From positions 1 through 6,745 of the forward strand of contig JACVCA010000067.1 in the NCBI GenBank assembly GCA_016742295.1: a stretch of DNA of 6,745 nucleotides. The letters run 5' to 3'. The position numbers and the translations under genes are program-made. Positions within the stretch are counted from its first letter, which is position 1. Each line of letters starts with the position of its first letter. Under the pieces are notes generated by a model. That model saw nothing but the letters and a program-made list of their open reading frames with translations, did no database searches and had not been told where the DNA came from. Positions 5,224-6,745 of this stretch are shown one piece after another. The stretch comes from Alphaproteobacteria bacterium (GTDB taxonomy: Bacteria > Pseudomonadota > Alphaproteobacteria > JAGOMX01).

Positions 5224-6423
5224 ATGATTAAGCTTCTAAAGCTTCTCATACAAAATTTGGCAGTACAATTGCTTTTTATTGTTTCAAGCATCTACTTATA
5301 GGGAGACTTTTTGAAGAACCTCTTAAAGCTGGGTTTTATTCTATTAGTTTAAGTCTTAAAGCTATCTTACTGTTTGTCTTTCCAGTTATTATTTTTAGTT
5401 GCCTGTTTTCCTGCATGCTGGCATTTAAGGACAAAGCATTTACTTTCATTTTCCTGGTTTTTATAGCTTTGTCCCTATCTAATTTTGTCTCAACTATTGT
5501 TGGTTATTTCACGGGTAAGCAGGTTTTGAACTTGAGTTAGTTTCAATCTCAACAAGATTTACAAATCTCGCAGCAGTCTCTTATCTCATTAGAGGATATT
5601 AAGTTATCCCCAGCTTTCAAATGAATATGCATTAATTTTTGGATTTATATGTGGGTGTATCTTCTCCTTCTACCATTATCCAATTGTTGATATGCTGGCA
5701 AGTAGGCTAAAGCAATTTGTGACTTTCTTCCTTCAGAAAACTTTTATACCTTTGTTACCCCTTTTTGCATTGGGATTGATTATTAAAATGCAATATGATC
5801 ATTTGCTTGGGGAAATTTTGCATAGTTACACTTCAATGCTGGTAGTTATCGTGCGTGTTTATCTGGTTTATTTAGGGATATTATAGGGTATTACGTGTGA
5901 ATTTCGGATTGATAAAGCAAGCTACTATATTCGAAACGTGATTCCTGGAAAGTTTATGGGATTTAGTACTATGTCGAGTATGGCAGCTTTATCGCTTACC
6001 CTTAGAGCCTCTAAGCTTAATACTCAAAACTCTCTTTTGACACGTGCAATTATTCCTACAACCGTTAATATCCATCTTATTGGAAATAATATTTTTATTA
6101 TGGCAATGATGAGCTTGTTAACATTTGGATACAATCTTCCTACATTCGACCATTATTTTGTTTTTGCTTTTTTCTTGCTGCCTCTAAATTTGCTATGGCA
6201 GCAGTGCTCGTGAGTGGTATCTTGGTAATGATTCCTATCTCAGAAATCCTATCATGGATTTAACCATGCCATGTCAGTCTTGATTACTGCACTTTATATC
6301 CTTTTTGATCCTATGATTACCGACACAAATGTAGCAGGTAACAGTGTATTTGCTATTTTATTGCTGAAATGCTTCAAAAAATATCCTCAATTTGAAAATG
6401 CTTCTTCTAAAGTTGAAAGGTAG
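5224..6423 (+). pseudogene. Decayed dicarboxylate/cation symporter (DAACS family)
   Basis: The 1200-bp stretch equals about 400 codons, the family's length, but no single frame is open. Frame-switching rebuilds one protein: MIKLLKLLIQNLAVQLLFIVSSIYL (5224-5298); a 1-base loss, then GRLFEEPLKAGFYSISLSLK and following through FSCLFSCMLAFKDKAF and LSNFVSTIVGYF; TAG at 5538; SQQDLQ to SPAFK in the same frame; a shift near 5621, then EYALIFGFICGCIFSFYHYP and FIPLLPLFALGLIIK; TAG at 5884, perhaps with two compensating shifts; then NVIPGKFMGFSTMSSMAAL and IIPTTVNIHLIG, the signature region; a shift near 6180-6186 into KFAMAAV; TAA at 6261; finally SVLITALYILFDPMITDTNVAGNSVFAIL to TAG 6421-6423. Intact relatives are multi-helix inner-membrane proteins that import C4-dicarboxylates or glutamate with sodium or protons. 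AAAGGA (5212-5217) six bases before the ATG remains. With six or more lesions it cannot make the transporter. Neighbouring genes are intact, which argues against poor sequence quality. The two longest intact fragments (5692-5886 and 5938-6213) should not be annotated as genes. Confidence 0.9.
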
Positions 6424-6530
6424 AATTCCTGTGTGACCTCGCTAAAAGTATGTGCTTATTGACAATCCTTGCCTAATACGCTTAAGCCGTATATTCTTAG
6501 AATCAAAATGAAAATAAAAGAGTAATAAAA

Positions 6531-6745
6531 ATGGATATTATCTTAATCCCTTTGTATAACCTAATAGATATGCTGCTTGGATTATACGAATGGGCAATTA
6601 TCATTTCAGTCGTTTTAAGTTGGTTGCTTGGATTTGGTGTGATTAATTCATACCATCCTTTTGTTTCACGGGTAGGAGAATTCCTATTCCGAATCACAGA
6701 GCCTGTTTTATATCCAATCCGAAAGAGCCTCCCTAGCCTAGGGGG
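6531..6745 (+). CDS. YggT-family membrane protein (3'-partial)
   Basis: The first 71 codons of a gene run off the right edge. After a short N-terminus there is a long hydrophobic stretch (about residues 3-38) with the YggT pattern GLYEWAIIISVVLSWLLGFGVIN, then the conserved polar segment VGEFLFRITEPVLYPIRKSLPSLGG (48 onward) that separates the two membrane parts of the roughly 95-residue family. The TEPxLxPIR motif is diagnostic. YggT proteins are small inner-membrane proteins linked to osmotic tolerance in E. coli and related to the plastid CCB3/YlmG proteins; the molecular role is not settled. The start at 6531 is supported by AAGAG (6518-6522) 8 bases upstream. It has its own upstream region of 107 bp after the pseudogene. 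The family's second membrane segment lies beyond the window. Confidence 0.88.
   Translation, partial: MDIILIPLYNLIDMLLGLYEWAIIISVVLSWLLGFGVINSYHPFVSRVGEFLFRITEPVLYPIRKSLPSLG

Noticed and set aside
5692..6213. Two separate small membrane-protein genes (5692-5886 and 5938-6213)
   Set aside because: Both are intact fragments, in the same frame, of one decayed DAACS transporter; their ATGs are internal methionines and flanking sequence continues the family match.
6476..6492. Inverted repeat ATACG-N7-CGTAT as an operator or terminator
   Set aside because: The arms are only five bases and offset by half a base from the inner CTTAAG palindrome, with no T-tract following; chance is likely.
6459..6497. 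Promoter with TTGACA (6459-6464) for the YggT gene
   Set aside because: The consensus -35 is 25 bases from TATATT (6490-6495). Alternative pairing TTGCCT (6469-6474) with TATTCT (6492-6497) has 17-base spacing but weak boxes, so no single promoter can be chosen.
6503..6697. Minus-strand open frame over the YggT start
   Set aside because: The plus strand carries the diagnostic YggT motifs with a ribosome site; the minus frame has no family resemblance.
1..6745. CRISPR array, tRNA/rRNA, insertion sequence, toxin-antitoxin or phage module
   Set aside because: No regularly spaced repeats, tRNA-like cloverleaf, terminal inverted repeats with a transposase, or recognisable defence or phage proteins were seen.

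Overview
The window is a compact, AT-rich bacterial chromosome segment (roughly 35-40% GC by eye). It holds seven complete protein-coding genes, one small lipoprotein gene, two genes cut by the window edges, and one decayed transporter gene. Gene content points to a Gram-negative proteobacterium with LPS: a lipobox lipoprotein, a Kdo hydroxylase, RNase D, XseB and YggT. The pairing of a twin-transmembrane HIG1-type small protein with a PduO-type cobalamin adenosyltransferase is typical of Alphaproteobacteria. The low GC and the fresh transporter pseudogene would suit a host-associated lineage such as Holosporales or its relatives, but that placement is inference and other low-GC host-associated proteobacteria (for example Legionella-like ones) are not excluded.

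Layout. 1-145: the C-terminal end of an unidentified charged protein, followed by a weak AT-rich hairpin. 208-606: promoter with an overlapping palindrome, small Ala/Glu/Pro-rich lipoprotein gene, strong hairpin terminator. 639-1079 (+): MutT-type Nudix hydrolase, convergent with 1089-1595 (-), a Dps-family ferritin. 1596-1824: divergent intergenic region serving dps and rnd. 1825-2985: RNase D, followed 43 bp downstream by a Kdo 3-hydroxylase (3029-3907). 3970-4739: twin-TM small protein plus ATP:cob(I)alamin adenosyltransferase, 5 bp apart. 4829-5080: exonuclease VII small subunit, closed by a textbook terminator at 5085-5111. 5224-6423: dicarboxylate/cation symporter (DAACS family) pseudogene with several frameshifts and stops. 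6531-6745: start of a YggT-family membrane protein.

The genes are mostly housekeeping. MutT, Dps and XseB relate to oxidative damage and DNA maintenance, RNase D to RNA processing, the Kdo hydroxylase to LPS inner-core decoration, and the adenosyltransferase to B12 cofactor supply. From 1825 to 5080 everything lies on the + strand with short gaps and no clear internal terminator, so one or two transcription units ending at 5085-5111 are likely.

I did not find a convincing undescribed system (no CRISPR array, phage module, toxin-antitoxin pair or retroelement). The most informative non-routine observation is the decayed transporter, whose whole length can be reconstructed by switching frames. 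Second come the palindrome over the lipoprotein promoter and the placement of the Kdo hydroxylase behind rnd.
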